Source of the DNA: Sphingomonas faeni
GTDB taxonomy: Bacteria > Pseudomonadota > Alphaproteobacteria > Sphingomonadales > Sphingomonadaceae
Direction of reading: 5' to 3'
Assembly (NCBI RefSeq): GCF_030817315.1
Contig: NZ_JAUSZF010000001.1
Coordinates: 3,677,001 to 3,741,000, forward strand
DNA: 64,000 bases
A model generated the notes under the pieces. It did no database searches. It saw only the letters and a program-made list of their open reading frames with translations, and had not been told where the DNA came from. This document shows, piece after piece, positions 1-11,354 of the stretch. A program made the position numbers and the translations under genes. Every line of letters starts with the position of its first letter. Position 1 is the first letter of the stretch.

Positions 1-1958
<1,958 letters not shown>

Positions 1959-1966
1959 GGCGCGTG

Positions 1967-2040
1967 CCCTCACCCTTCCCACCCGGCAAGTGCCGGGCGG
2001 GCCCCTTCCCTCTCCCCCGAGGGGAGAGGGGGGAGGTGAG
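1967..2040. repeat. REPIN-like repeat, family F (copy 1)
   Basis: GC-rich palindromic DNA with the arm CTCTCCCC/GGGGAGAG, preceded by a second hairpin around GGCAAGTGCCGGGC. It is the first of four repeats that fill the 478-base gap between the transporter and the GH130 gene (1959-2436); no gene is seen in that gap. Similar copies occur near 16453, 31372 and 59565. Confidence 0.75.
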
Positions 2041-2041
2041 T

Positions 2042-2099
2042 TTGTTTCCCCGCAAAGGCGGGGATCCAGACTGGGCTTCCGCCTTCGCGGGAGAACAAG
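2042..2099. repeat. REPIN-like repeat, family A (copy 1)
   Basis: Two inverted arms, each a CGCAAAGGCGGG/CCGCCTTCGCGG-type hairpin sequence, separated by the core GATCCAGACTGGG. The outer ends read TTGTTTCCC and GGGAGAACAAG. Four further copies lie near 12260, 28102, 58393 and 62337. Confidence 0.85.
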
Positions 2100-2113
2100 A
2101 CTCTTTCCCGTTC

Positions 2114-2258
2114 ATGCTGAGTAGAGACCGAGTAGCTGCGTTAGCAGCGTATCGAGGGCTCGTATCGAAGCATGGGTTCCGCGCGCCAACCTGTCCTTCG
2201 ATACGCCGTCTCGATACGCTGCAAGCGCAGCTACTCGATGGCTACTCGGGACGAACGG
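2114..2258. repeat. Long palindromic repeat, family G (copy 1)
   Basis: About 145 bases with inverted CTGAGTAGAGACCGAGTAGC / CTACTCGGGACGAACGG outer arms and inner GTATCGA...TCGATACG arms. A second copy with the same arms lies at 38566-38700. Confidence 0.75.
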
Positions 2259-2289
2259 AAGAATAAGAGCGCCTGCTCCATTCCATTCC

Positions 2290-2397
2290 ACCACCCCGGC
2301 GAAGGCCGGGGCCCAATTGGGAAGGTGGGCGTAACGGAGCGCAGTTCGCCGTTATCTGCGTCCCCCTATTGGGCCCCGGCCTTCGCCGGGGTGGTGC
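2290..2397. repeat. REPIN-like repeat, family B (copy 1)
   Basis: Near-perfect inverted arms CCACCCCGGCGAAGGCCGGG and CCCGGCCTTCGCCGGGGTGG, each a hairpin by itself, flank a variable middle of roughly 40 bases. Four other good copies occur near 18142, 24870, 49029 and 62446. It sits 3' of both flanking genes, where it may also act as a transcript-end structure. Confidence 0.88.
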
Positions 2398-2436
2398 TTA
2401 CGTGTGGGAGAAGGATGGCGTCGTGGGGACGCCCCC

Positions 2437-3720
2437 TCACATCATCGCGGCAAGCATGTCCTTGATCGGCACGAACGCGAAGCCCACCGAGCTGTCCGCG
2501 ATCCCGTACGGCATGAAGATCGTATCGCCATGCTTCAGCGCGCCGCAGCTGTAGACCACGTTCGGCACATACCCCTCGCGGTCCTGGTCCTTCGCCGCCA
2601 GGATCGGCTGCTTCGTCCGGCCGAGCACCTTCGACGGATCGTTCTTGTCGAGCAGCACCGCGCCGATCGAGTATTTGCGCATCGCGCCGACGCCGTGGGT
2701 CAGCAGCAGCCAGCCCTCGTCGAGCTCGATCGGCGGGCCGCAATTGCCGATCTGCACCAGCTCCCACGGATATTCGGGTGTCAGGATCTTCTCGCCGTCG
2801 TCCCAGTCGGTCAGCGTGTCGGACTTGAGCAGGAACAGGTTCTCGCCGTCCTGCCGGCCGATCATCATATACTGGCCGTTCACCTTGCGCGGGAACAGCG
2901 CCATGCCCTTGTTGCGCGCGGCGGGGCCGGTCATCGGCACCAGGTCGAACGCGCGGAAGTCGCGGGTGCGCATCAGTTCGGACTGGATCACCGAGCCGTT
3001 ATAGGCGGTGTAGGTGCCGATCCACTCGTATTCGCCGTTCTCGTGCTGAAACCGGACGATGCGCAGATCCTCCAGGCCCTTCGACTGTGCCTGCGTGATC
3101 GGGAAAATCACCGTGCCGCTGAGCGTGCTGTCGCGGTGGCGATAGACGGTGACGGGGCCGATCGGCATCTCGTCCTCGCCGCTGCCGACCGCATCCGTAG
3201 CTGTCGCGAACGGAGGCTCGGGCGCGAGCTTCATCTGGTTTTCGCAGGTGATGATGCCCTCGCGGAAGGCGACCGACGAGATGTGGCCCTCGCCGACTGC
3301 GCGCAAGCTCATCAGGATGCGCATCGAGCCCGGCGGCATGCCCGACTGGTCGAAATGCGGCACCGCGCTCGGGTTCATCAGCGCGGCAGCGGCATAGCTG
3401 TATTCGTGACAGAAATACGCGCCGATCAGCTGGCGCTTCTCGTCGCCGATCTCCGCGCCGTTCAGGCCCAGCATGTCCTCGATCTGGTCGTATCGCGTCA
3501 TGAACACGCGCCGCGTCTGCCAGTGGCGTGCCTCGAAATCCTTCAGCACGACCTCGAGCTGTGCGCGCGCCTGTGCGGACGACATTTCCAGTACTTCGCC
3601 GACGAGCCGCTCGGTGCGGCTCGGTGCGCCGCCATGACCGCCCCAGGCGATATGGAACGGCCGCACGACGACGCGCGAAGGGTCCGCGTGCAGCCGCAGC
3701 TGGTGGTTGAACAGATCCAT
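2437..3720 (-). CDS. Glycoside hydrolase family 130 protein (mannoside phosphorylase-like)
   Basis: A 427-residue cytoplasmic protein (no signal peptide) resembling GH130, a five-bladed beta-propeller family that phosphorolyses or hydrolyses beta-mannosides. Supporting segments are FNPSAVPHFD-like MNPSAVPHFDQSG near residue 160, GEGHISSVAFREG near 190 and the C-terminal GYVPNVVYSCGALKHGDTIFMPYGIADSSVGFA, which matches the family-closing propeller blade. The N-terminal 100 residues are helical and not part of the core propeller, as in longer GH130 members. It lies 64 bases downstream of the GT4 gene on the same strand, so the pair probably makes or recycles one oligosaccharide. The exact substrate is not deducible. 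Confidence 0.82.
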   Translation of the reverse strand: MDLFNHQLRLHADPSRVVVRPFHIAWGGHGGAPSRTERLVGEVLEMSSAQARAQLEVVLKDFEARHWQTRRVFMTRYDQIEDMLGLNGAEIGDEKRQLIGAYFCHEYSYAAAALMNPSAVPHFDQSGMPPGSMRILMSLRAVGEGHISSVAFREGIITCENQMKLAPEPPFATATDAVGSGEDEMPIGPVTVYRHRDSTLSGTVIFPITQAQSKGLEDLRIVRFQHENGEYEWIGTYTAYNGSVIQSELMRTRDFRAFDLVPMTGPAARNKGMALFPRKVNGQYMMIGRQDGENLFLLKSDTLTDWDDGEKILTPEYPWELVQIGNCGPPIELDEGWLLLTHGVGAMRKYSIGAVLLDKNDPSKVLGRTKQPILAAKDQDREGYVPNVVYSCGALKHGDTIFMPYGIADSSVGFAFVPIKDMLAAMM

Positions 3721-3784
3721 CGTAGCAGTGCCCCGCGTCGTTCCACTCAGCGCACCGTCGCCTGTCAGGCTGTCACTAGCGTGG

Positions 3785-6055
3785 CTAGGCGACGACGCGC
3801 GCCGCTCCTGCCACGCTTTGCGCTGCCTTTGATACCCCTGAAATGGCGCAACTTGCGAGTTGGAGCGCCAAAATCGACTCGGCGCCCTGGTTTCGGTTGA
3901 GTCCGTTGGGCATCAGGCCGTCATAGCAGCCGCCATCCGCGACGCTGGCAAGCGGCAGGTCGAGGTCGTTGACGCCGAGGAACCAGCCATAGGCGCGCAA
4001 CGCCTCGTCACGCCAACGGACGTCGCCGGTCGCGTCAAACGCCGCGGCGCATGCATCGACTGTGGCTTGCGCCTCCAGCGGCTGCTGGTCGAACTGCAAC
4101 GGCTCAGCATAGGGGCGGTTAAAGCTTTCCGACCCGACCGCGCGGAAGCGGCCCTCGGGCGAGGTCTGCTTGGCGACGATCCAGTCCAGCGTGTTGAGGC
4201 CGCAGTCGATCAGGTCCTGTCGGCCGAGCGCCTGGCCTGCGCGGATCAAGGCCTGCGGGAGGCGCGTATTGTCGTAGGCGAGGACGATCTCGAACCACTG
4301 CCACTCGGGGCGGCGCGCCTTGGCGAGCAGGTCGAGATGCACCTTGGGGAAGGCTTCGAGGATCGACAGCGAAAGCTGGTGGCCGGGCTTGGCCTCCAGC
4401 ATCGCCGCCGCACCGAGCATCGCGAACGCCTGGGCGCGAAGGCTGCCGAGTTCGAGCGCCATCGACGCGGTCGAATCGAACATCGCGGTCGCCCAGTCGC
4501 GGTGCTTGGCGGCCTGCGCATCGCGTGCGGTGACGCCGAGCGACCAGAGCGTGCGGCCGTTCGAATCTTCCGAACCCGAATCCTCGCACCAGGTGCGATC
4601 GAAGTTCATGAAGTTGCGGAAGCGGCGCGTGTCAGGGTTCCAGGCGTATTGCACGAACGACGCATAGATCGTCATCCACTTGTCGCGGGTGATGTCGTCG
4701 AGACCGGGCATCGCGCTCATCAACATCAGCGCGCGGCAATTGTCGTCGATGCAATAGCCGTGGCGACGATCGGGGATCGAATAGATCGAATGCTGGAGCA
4801 TGCCGGTCGAATCGCTCATCCGCTCGACCGCGGCGAAATCAGGTGTCAGCTGCTTTAGCGGGGCTGGCACCTTGGCGAGGCGAAAAGGGCGCGCCGCCAC
4901 GATCGCACGGATCTCCGTCATCATCGCCTCGGCGAGCTTCGGCCAGATCATCGTGCGGCCACGCGCATAGGCGCGCTCGGCCAGACGGTTGCGATCGCGG
5001 TCGTTCGACATCAGCGCATCGATCTCGCGCGCGAACGCGTCGACGTCGCCGAACGGCACGAGCACGCCGTGGCCATCCGCGAGGATCTCGGTCGCATGGA
5101 CGTACGGCGTCGAGATGACGGGCTTGCCGACGCCGATCGCGTAGCTGAGCGTGCCCGACGTGATCTGCGCGGGGTTGGTGTACGGCGTCACATAGACGTC
5201 CGCCGCCTGGAGATAGTCGAGCAGCTCGCCATGCTCGAGAAAGGCGTCGACGAACGAGACATTGTCGGCGACGCCCTTCTCGGCAGCGAGCGCCTTCAGC
5301 TTGTCGCGGTACTTCTCGCCTTCGTACGCGACGAGGTTCGGGTGCGTCGCGCCGAGCACGACGTACAGCAGGTCGGGATGCTTCGCGATTACCGCGGGCA
5401 GCGCGTTGATGACCGTCTCGATCCCCTTGTTGGGGGCGAGCAGGCCGAACGTCAGCATGACCTTGCGGCCTTCCCAGCCGAACTTGTCCTTCAGCGTCGC
5501 GGGATCGAGCAGGTCGCGATCGGGCACGCCGTGCGGGATCATGACGATCTGACGCGAATTGGCGCCGTAGACGCGCTGGAGGATGTCGCGGCCGCGCTCG
5601 GCCATGACGATCACACGGGCAGCGCGACGCAGCAGGCCCTCGAGCACGCGGCGCTCGTCGGCGTTGGGCTTTTCGAGGATCGTGTGCAGCGTGACGATGA
5701 CGGGCAGCGTGGTGCGATCGAGCAGCGCGAGGATGTGCTCGCCGGCCGGGCCACCGAAGATGCCGTATTCGTGCTGGAGCCAGATCGCCTGCGCGCCACT
5801 GGCCTCGATCTTTCGCGCGGTATTGATGTAAGCCGACAGGTCGGTCTCGGGGATCGTGCCGATGACTTCCGCGGGATAATCATATTTGCCGGGGTGATCG
5901 TCCATCGCGTAGACGTCGACGGCGATCTCGGGAAAGCGCGCGCGCATGGCCGTGAAAACGTCGGTCGTGAAAGTGGCTATCCCACACTGCCTCGGCAGAA
6001 AGTTACCGATCAGCGCAAGTCGCGCGATATTCCCACCGTCCGCCGGTTTCACCAT
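3785..6055 (-). CDS. Two-domain protein: GT4 glycosyltransferase plus C-terminal alpha/alpha-toroid-like domain
   Basis: A 756-residue cytoplasmic protein. Residues about 10-400 form a GT-B, family 4 glycosyltransferase: IGNFLPRQCGIATFT at the N-terminus, QHEYGIFGG near residue 95, IPHGVPD near 180, LTFGLLAPNKGIETVI near 205, and the nucleotide-sugar-binding stretch TSGTLSYAIGVGKPVISTPY near 315. Residues about 410-750 are helix-rich with many Trp and Gly residues and look like a glycosidase-type alpha/alpha domain of unknown role. An upstream ATG at 6109 exists, but the ATG at 6055 has GAGGGACAGG just before it and is preferred. Paired with the GH130 gene immediately downstream, it suggests synthesis of a mannose-type glycan; donor and acceptor are unknown. 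Confidence 0.8.
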   Translation of the reverse strand: MVKPADGGNIARLALIGNFLPRQCGIATFTTDVFTAMRARFPEIAVDVYAMDDHPGKYDYPAEVIGTIPETDLSAYINTARKIEASGAQAIWLQHEYGIFGGPAGEHILALLDRTTLPVIVTLHTILEKPNADERRVLEGLLRRAARVIVMAERGRDILQRVYGANSRQIVMIPHGVPDRDLLDPATLKDKFGWEGRKVMLTFGLLAPNKGIETVINALPAVIAKHPDLLYVVLGATHPNLVAYEGEKYRDKLKALAAEKGVADNVSFVDAFLEHGELLDYLQAADVYVTPYTNPAQITSGTLSYAIGVGKPVISTPYVHATEILADGHGVLVPFGDVDAFAREIDALMSNDRDRNRLAERAYARGRTMIWPKLAEAMMTEIRAIVAARPFRLAKVPAPLKQLTPDFAAVERMSDSTGMLQHSIYSIPDRRHGYCIDDNCRALMLMSAMPGLDDITRDKWMTIYASFVQYAWNPDTRRFRNFMNFDRTWCEDSGSEDSNGRTLWSLGVTARDAQAAKHRDWATAMFDSTASMALELGSLRAQAFAMLGAAAMLEAKPGHQLSLSILEAFPKVHLDLLAKARRPEWQWFEIVLAYDNTRLPQALIRAGQALGRQDLIDCGLNTLDWIVAKQTSPEGRFRAVGSESFNRPYAEPLQFDQQPLEAQATVDACAAAFDATGDVRWRDEALRAYGWFLGVNDLDLPLASVADGGCYDGLMPNGLNRNQGAESILALQLASCAISGVSKAAQSVAGAARVVA

Positions 6056-6214
6056 ACCCTGTCCCTCGTTTGAGCGCGCACTCCTGGGAAGGCCCGGTCG
6101 CGCAAACATTTCAACGGTTCAGGTAGCATAAAGTTTCATCACATACTGCACTGCAGCACGGGAATAATATCAATCTAAATCAAAACCCTATTTCATGTCC
6201 CTCATCCAGGCCCG

Positions 6215-6685
6215 TTACCCGCGACCGCGATACGAGGCGACTCCCTGGTCGGGCAGCCACAGATCCTGTGGCGGTGCACTCGACTGCCAGAACACATCGA
6301 TCGGGATTCCACCGCGCGGATACCAATAGCCGCCGATGCGCAGCCACACCGGTTTCATCTCGTCGAACAGGCGCTCGCCGATACCGACGGTGCAATCCTC
6401 GTGGAAGCCGGCATGGTTGCGGAAGCTGCTCAGGAAGAGCTTCAGCGACTTCGATTCGACGATCGTCTCGCCCGGTACATAGTCGATGACGAGGTGCGCG
6501 AAGTCGGGCTGGCCGGTGACCGGGCAGAGCGAGGTGAACTCGGGCGCCGCGAACCGCACGAGATACGTCCGGCCCAGGCGCGGGTTCGGAACATAATCGA
6601 GCACGGCCTCTTCGGGAGAGGCGGGGAGGGCGCTGTTCTGGCCCAGATGCAACGGGTTGGCGGGGGGCTTGGCGAATGCGGTCAT
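6215..6685 (-). CDS. queF: NADPH-dependent 7-cyano-7-deazaguanine reductase
   Basis: Reduces preQ0 to preQ1 in queuosine biosynthesis, a cytoplasmic reaction using two NADPH. The 156-residue length fits the short, unimodular QueF type. The catalytic cysteine is C54 in [12 protein letters not shown], and the family QueF signature is present as E77-S-K-S-L-K-L-F. The ATG at 6685 is chosen because the next upstream in-frame start overlaps the divergent photolyase gene and adds residues absent from the family. Its start is 20 bases from that of the divergent photolyase gene, so the promoters overlap or face each other. No other queuosine gene is in the window. Confidence 0.93.
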   Translation of the reverse strand: MTAFAKPPANPLHLGQNSALPASPEEAVLDYVPNPRLGRTYLVRFAAPEFTSLCPVTGQPDFAHLVIDYVPGETIVESKSLKLFLSSFRNHAGFHEDCTVGIGERLFDEMKPVWLRIGGYWYPRGGIPIDVFWQSSAPPQDLWLPDQGVASYRGRG

Positions 6686-6705
6686 GTGCCGCCATGTAGG
6701 ATGCG

Positions 6706-8262
6706 ATGACGCGCAAGAAAACCACACTCGTACCGATCCTTGGCGACCAGCTTACGATCGACATCGCCTCGCTGCGGGACTGTGATCCCGAAACCACGAT
6801 CGTGCTGATGATGGAGGTCGATGAGGAGACGACCTATGTCCGGCATCACAAGCGCAAGATCGCGTATATCCTGTCGGCGATGCGGCATCATGCCGAGGCG
6901 CTACGCGAGGCCGGGTGGACGGTCGAATACACGAAGCTCGACGACCCCGACAACGCGGGCAGCTTCACCGGCGAGATCGCGCGGGCGGGCGAGCGGCATG
7001 ACCCCGAGCGGATCATCGTCACCGAGGGCGGCGAGTGGCGCGTGATGGCGATGCTCGAAAGCTGGGAGACGCTGTTCGGCATCCCCGTCGAGATCCGCAG
7101 CGACGACCGCTTCCTCGCCAGCCATGCAGACTTCGAGACATGGGCCGCCGAGCGGAAGTCGCTGACGATGGAGTGGTTCTATCGCCAGATGCGGACGCGC
7201 ACCGGGCTGTTGATGACCGGCGGCAAGCCCGAGGGCGATCGCTGGAACTTCGACAAGGAGAACCGCAAGCCCGCCAAGAACGACCTGCTCATGCCGCGCC
7301 CGCTGATGTTCGAGCCGGATGCGATGACGAAGGACGTGCTGGCGATGGTGGCGGAGCGGTTCGCCGAGCATCCGGGGAGCCTCGACGGGTTCGAGTACGC
7401 CGTGACCGCGGAGGATGCCGAGCGGCAGGCGGCGAACTTCTTCCGCCACGCGCTGCCGCAGTTCGGCGATTACGAAGATGCCATGCTCACTGGCGAGCGG
7501 CATCTGTGGCACTCGATCCTGTCGCCCTACATCAATTCGGGGCTGCTTGATCCGCTCGACCTGTGCCGGCGGGCGGAGGCGGAATATCGCGCCGGCCGCG
7601 CGCCGCTCAACGCGGTCGAGGGGTATATTCGCCAGATCATCGGCTGGCGGGAATATATGCGCGGAATCTACTGGCGCGAGGGGCCGGATTACGTCGAGCG
7701 GAACTTCCTCGACCACCACCGCGAACTCCCCGGCTGGTACTGGACCGGCGAGACCGACATGCACTGCCTGCGCGAGGCGATCGGCCAGACGCTGGAGACC
7801 GCGCACGCGCACCATATCCAGCGGCTGATGGTGACGGGCAATTTCGCGCTGCTGATCGGCGCGGACCCGGCCAAGGTGCATCTCTGGTATCTTGAGGTGT
7901 ACGTCGACGCGTATGAATGGGTCGAGCTGCCCAACACGCTGGGGATGAGCCAGTTCGGCGATGGCGGGCTGTTGGGCTCGAAGCCGTATATCTCGTCGGG
8001 CGCGTATATCGATCGGATGTCCGATTATTGCGGGACGTGCCGGTATAACGTGAAGCAGCGGATCGGCCCTGATGCGTGCCCGTTCAACGCGCTCTACTGG
8101 GATTTCCTTGCGCGGCACGAGGACAAGCTTGGCCGCAACAACCGGCTGGCGATGCCGTATCGCAACTGGGCGAAACAGTCCGAGGCGGACCGTGAGGCGA
8201 CGCGCGCGCAGGCGGCTGGGTTCCTAGCCTCCCTCGACGCGAGCGGCCCCGCTGGCTACTGA
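6706..8262 (+). CDS. Iron-sulfur bacterial cryptochrome/photolyase (FeS-BCP, PhrB-like)
   Basis: A 518-residue flavoprotein that repairs UV lesions using light; characterised relatives such as Agrobacterium PhrB repair (6-4) photoproducts and carry a 4Fe-4S cluster. Four cysteines, C354, C442, C445 (CGTC) and C458, have exactly the spacing of the PhrB cluster ligands (350, 438, 441, 454), offset by four. The N-terminus (LVPILGDQL) and the C-terminal FAD-binding segment ([18 protein letters not shown]) match the family. It starts 20 bases from divergent queF and is followed after 24 bases by sseA on the same strand. Confidence 0.93.
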   Translation: MTRKKTTLVPILGDQLTIDIASLRDCDPETTIVLMMEVDEETTYVRHHKRKIAYILSAMRHHAEALREAGWTVEYTKLDDPDNAGSFTGEIARAGERHDPERIIVTEGGEWRVMAMLESWETLFGIPVEIRSDDRFLASHADFETWAAERKSLTMEWFYRQMRTRTGLLMTGGKPEGDRWNFDKENRKPAKNDLLMPRPLMFEPDAMTKDVLAMVAERFAEHPGSLDGFEYAVTAEDAERQAANFFRHALPQFGDYEDAMLTGERHLWHSILSPYINSGLLDPLDLCRRAEAEYRAGRAPLNAVEGYIRQIIGWREYMRGIYWREGPDYVERNFLDHHRELPGWYWTGETDMHCLREAIGQTLETAHAHHIQRLMVTGNFALLIGADPAKVHLWYLEVYVDAYEWVELPNTLGMSQFGDGGLLGSKPYISSGAYIDRMSDYCGTCRYNVKQRIGPDACPFNALYWDFLARHEDKLGRNNRLAMPYRNWAKQSEADREATRAQAAGFLASLDASGPAGY

Positions 8263-8286
8263 CCTCACGAGCACAAGGAGCCGCAT

Positions 8287-9117
8287 ATGGACGCGTTGGT
8301 AAGCACCGAATGGCTGGCGAACGAGCTGGGCGCGAGCGATCTGCGGATCGTCGACGCGACCTACGCCGAGGGCCGCGATGCAGCGGCGGAGTATGAGGCG
8401 GCGCACATTCCCGGCGCGGCGTTCATGAACTTGAGCGAGTTGCGCGATACCGACAGTGACCTGCCCAACATGCTGCCCTCTGCAGAGAAGTTCGCGAGCC
8501 GGATGCAGACCTTGGGGTTCGGCGATGGCAGCCGGATCGTGCTGTACGACGGCTCGCCCTGGCACACGTCGGCGCGGGCATGGTGGATGTTGCGGCTGTT
8601 CGGCGCGCACAATGTCGCGATCCTCGATGGCGGGCTGGCGAAATGGCAGGCCGAGGGGCGTGATATGGCGTCGGGTAAGGAAACGTTGCGGCATGGCCAT
8701 TTCACGACCTGGGCGGACCTGAAGGGTGTGCGGGATCTCGATCAGATGAAGGCGAACGTTGAGAGCGGGGCGGAGCAGGTGCTCGACGCGCGATCGGCTG
8801 CGCGCTTCACGGGTGCGGAGGAAGACCCGCGGCCGGGGACGGCGCCGGGCCATATTCCGGGCTCGAAGAACCTGCCGCAGGGTGCGGTGTTCAACGCGGA
8901 CGGCACGTGGAAGACCGGCGATGCTTTGAAGGCCGAGTTCGACAAGGCTGGCGTCGACCTGTCGAAGCCGCTCGTGATGACCTGCGGCTCGGGCATCACC
9001 GCGTCGGTCCTCGCGTTTGGCGCGCACCTGCTCGGCAACGAGGCGGCGCTGTACGACGGCAGCTGGTCCGAATGGGGCGGCGATCCCTCGACACCCAAGG
9101 CGACAGGCACGGCATGA
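8287..9117 (+). CDS. sseA: 3-mercaptopyruvate/thiosulfate sulfurtransferase
   Basis: A 276-residue tandem-rhodanese enzyme that moves sulfane sulfur from mercaptopyruvate (or thiosulfate) to thiol acceptors. The inactive N-terminal rhodanese domain covers about residues 5-130 and the active C-terminal domain about 160-270, with catalytic C233 in the loop CGSGITA, the six-residue loop typical of mercaptopyruvate sulfurtransferases. Start: ATG with AAGGAG seven bases upstream. Its TGA overlaps the metC ATG (ATGA), which implies translational coupling and a shared role in sulfur amino-acid metabolism. Confidence 0.92.
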   Translation: MDALVSTEWLANELGASDLRIVDATYAEGRDAAAEYEAAHIPGAAFMNLSELRDTDSDLPNMLPSAEKFASRMQTLGFGDGSRIVLYDGSPWHTSARAWWMLRLFGAHNVAILDGGLAKWQAEGRDMASGKETLRHGHFTTWADLKGVRDLDQMKANVESGAEQVLDARSAARFTGAEEDPRPGTAPGHIPGSKNLPQGAVFNADGTWKTGDALKAEFDKAGVDLSKPLVMTCGSGITASVLAFGAHLLGNEAALYDGSWSEWGGDPSTPKATGTA

Positions 9118-10310
9118 GCGACACGAACAAGCCGGTCGGCGACGCGACCAAGGTCGTCCTCGCCGGCCGTCGCAAGGAGTGGACGCAGGGCATCGTCAGC
9201 CCGCCGGTCTGGCGCGCCTCGACCATCCTGTACGATTCGGTCGGCCATCTCCGCGAGAGCGCGAGAAGCGATACGCATCACCGGCTGTTCTACGGACGCA
9301 AGGGCACGCCGACGCAGTGGAGCCTCGCCGATGCGCTGACCTCGCTGGAGCCGGGCGCGGAGGGGACCTTCCTCTATTGCTCGGGCGTCGCGGCTATCGC
9401 GGCGGCGTTGCTGTCCGTTCTCTCGCCGGGTGACGAACTGCTGCTGGTCGACAGCGCCTATGATCCGACGCGGGGCATGGCAGGCGGGCTGCTCAAGCGG
9501 TTCGGCATCACCACGCGCTATTACGACCCGATGATCGGCGCGGGCATCGCCGACCTGATCGGCGAGAACACGCGCGCGATCTTCATGGAAAGCCCGGGAT
9601 CGCTAAGCTTCGAGGTGCAGGACGTCCCCGCGATCGTCACCGCGGCGAAGGCGAGGGGCGTGACGACGTTGCTCGACAACACCTGGGCCACCCCGCTGTT
9701 CTTTCCCGCGATCGAGCGCGGCGTCGACCTCACGATCCTCGCCGGCACGAAGTACGTCGTCGGCCATTCGGACGTGATGCTCGGCTCGGTCACCGCCGCG
9801 CCCGGCCATTTCAAGAAACTGCGCGAAACGAGTTTCCAGCTCGGCCAGGTCGCGAGCCCCGACGATTGCTGGCTCGGCAGCCGCGGTCTGCGCACGATGG
9901 CAGTCCGCCTGGCGCAGCACCAGTCGAGTGCGCTGACCATCGCGAAGTGGCTCCAAGGCCGCCCCGAAGTCGCGCAGGTGCTCCACCCCGCGCTCCCCGA
10001 ATGTCCCGGCCACGACCTGTTCGTTCGCGACTTCAAGGGCTCCAGCGGCCTGTTCTCGTTCGTCCTCAACGGCGGGGACGAAGCTTCACGCGCCGTGCTG
10101 ATCGACACGCTGCAACTGTTCGGCATCGGCTATAGCTGGGGCGGTTTCGAAAGCCTCGCCATCCCCGCCGACCCGCAACGCCACCGCAGCGTCACCAAGC
10201 GCGACGCGGCAGGCCCGATGGTCCGGCTCCAGATCGGCCTGGAAGACCCCGCAGACCTGATTGCCGACCTCGAAGCCGGGCTCGCCGCGTTCGTCGCGGT
10301 GCGCGGATAA
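9114..10310 (+). CDS. metC: Cystathionine beta-lyase
   Basis: A 398-residue PLP enzyme of the Cys/Met metabolism family. The PLP lysine is K213 in LAGTKYVVGHSD, with the family-typical DNTWATPLFF before it and SCGGFES-like SWGGFESLA near residue 345. The ATG at 9114 is chosen over earlier in-frame starts because it overlaps the sseA stop and gives the usual family length. MetC converts cystathionine to homocysteine, pyruvate and ammonia; together with sseA it forms a two-gene sulfur unit. Gamma-lyase activity cannot be excluded from sequence. Confidence 0.9.
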   Translation: MSDTNKPVGDATKVVLAGRRKEWTQGIVSPPVWRASTILYDSVGHLRESARSDTHHRLFYGRKGTPTQWSLADALTSLEPGAEGTFLYCSGVAAIAAALLSVLSPGDELLLVDSAYDPTRGMAGGLLKRFGITTRYYDPMIGAGIADLIGENTRAIFMESPGSLSFEVQDVPAIVTAAKARGVTTLLDNTWATPLFFPAIERGVDLTILAGTKYVVGHSDVMLGSVTAAPGHFKKLRETSFQLGQVASPDDCWLGSRGLRTMAVRLAQHQSSALTIAKWLQGRPEVAQVLHPALPECPGHDLFVRDFKGSSGLFSFVLNGGDEASRAVLIDTLQLFGIGYSWGGFESLAIPADPQRHRSVTKRDAAGPMVRLQIGLEDPADLIADLEAGLAAFVAVRG

Positions 10311-10422
10311 TCAAGACGGGGCGGGACGCGGTCATCGACCGGCTGGGCGCGCGTCGATGGTAATCGGCGCCATCGCCCCCATCTACCGGCCGCCGACGAA
10401 CGCCGGCACGATGGAGACTGCA

Positions 10423-11112
10423 ATGAAGATTCTGATAGTGCTGACCTCGCATGACCAGCTCGGCGATACGGGCGCGAAGACCGGCTTCTGGCTGGAGGAA
10501 CTCGCCGCGCCCTATTACGTCCTGAAGGATGCCGGCGCCGCGTTGACGCTCGTCTCGCCAAAGGGTGGCCAGCCGCCGCTCGATCCGAAGAGCGCGGACG
10601 AGAGCGCGAAGACCGACGATACGCGCCGGTTCGAGGCCGATGCAGAGGCACAGGCATTGCTCGCGAATACGCACCGGCTGGACAGCGTCGCGATCGCCGA
10701 TTTCGACGCGGTCTTCTATCCGGGCGGCCACGGCCCGTTGTGGGATCTTGCCGAGGACGCGACATCGATCGCGCTGATCGAGCAGGCGATTGCCGCCGGC
10801 AAGCCGGTCGCCACGGTCTGCCACGCGCCGGGCGTATTGCGTCACGTGAAGGCGGCCGATGGCAGCCCGATCGTCGCCGGCAAGACGGTCACGGGCTTCA
10901 CCAACACCGAAGAAGCCGCGGTCGGCCTGACCGACGTCGTTCCCTTCCTGGTCGAGGATATGCTCAAGCAGAGCGGCGGAGTGTATTCGAAGACCGACGA
11001 CTGGGGCGTGTACGTGCTGCGCGACGGCCTGCTGATCACCGGCCAGAACCCGGCGTCGTCGGGCCCAGCAGCCGTGGAATTGGTCAAGTTGCTGGGTGAA
11101 ACCAAGCGCTGA
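10423..11112 (+). CDS. DJ-1/PfpI family protein (class I glutamine amidotransferase-like, Hsp31-type)
   Basis: A 229-residue cytoplasmic protein of the DJ-1/PfpI superfamily. The nucleophile elbow is VATVCHAPG with C133, preceded by the structural motif FYPGGHGPLWDL near residue 100. Relatives act as glyoxalase III, chaperones or deglycases, and the activity here is not decided by sequence. The ATG at 10423 (MKILIVLTS) is preferred over ATG 10411 because GGAG lies six bases before it. It stands alone, 112 bases after metC. Confidence 0.87.
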   Translation: MKILIVLTSHDQLGDTGAKTGFWLEELAAPYYVLKDAGAALTLVSPKGGQPPLDPKSADESAKTDDTRRFEADAEAQALLANTHRLDSVAIADFDAVFYPGGHGPLWDLAEDATSIALIEQAIAAGKPVATVCHAPGVLRHVKAADGSPIVAGKTVTGFTNTEEAAVGLTDVVPFLVEDMLKQSGGVYSKTDDWGVYVLRDGLLITGQNPASSGPAAVELVKLLGETKR

Positions 11113-11205
11113 CCCATGGGCGCCGGCCGGGTAGCTACGGTCGGCGCCATAAATGGCGGCATCAATATTGTGGCAACGGCGCAACATACGTTATGCGCAA
11201 ACCGA

Positions 11206-11221
11206 ATATTGCGCAATATTA
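11206..11221. promoter_or_regulatory. 16-bp perfect palindrome upstream of the porin gene
   Basis: AATATTGCGCAATATT is a perfect dyad in the otherwise GC-rich 242-base gap before the TorF-like porin. A related half-site (CAATATTGTG) lies about 40 bases upstream. A dimeric regulator could bind here, but neither the binding protein nor a promoter is identified. Confidence 0.4.
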
Positions 11222-11354
11222 CCTTGTGCGGCGCACCACGCGCTGTCACATACGCGTCATCGCAGGAAAGATCGCGCTCCGAGGCCATGCCTCGAGAGAT
11301 GCGACGTCCGCGATTGCAGGGCGGACATCGACTTCCGGTTTCGAAAGGGAAACG

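Noticed and set aside
2404..3900. Long plus-strand open frame (498 codons) over the GH130 gene
   Set aside because: It is an antisense shadow in a high-GC genome: composition is His/Arg/Asp-rich with no family motifs, while the minus strand encodes a recognisable GH130 protein.
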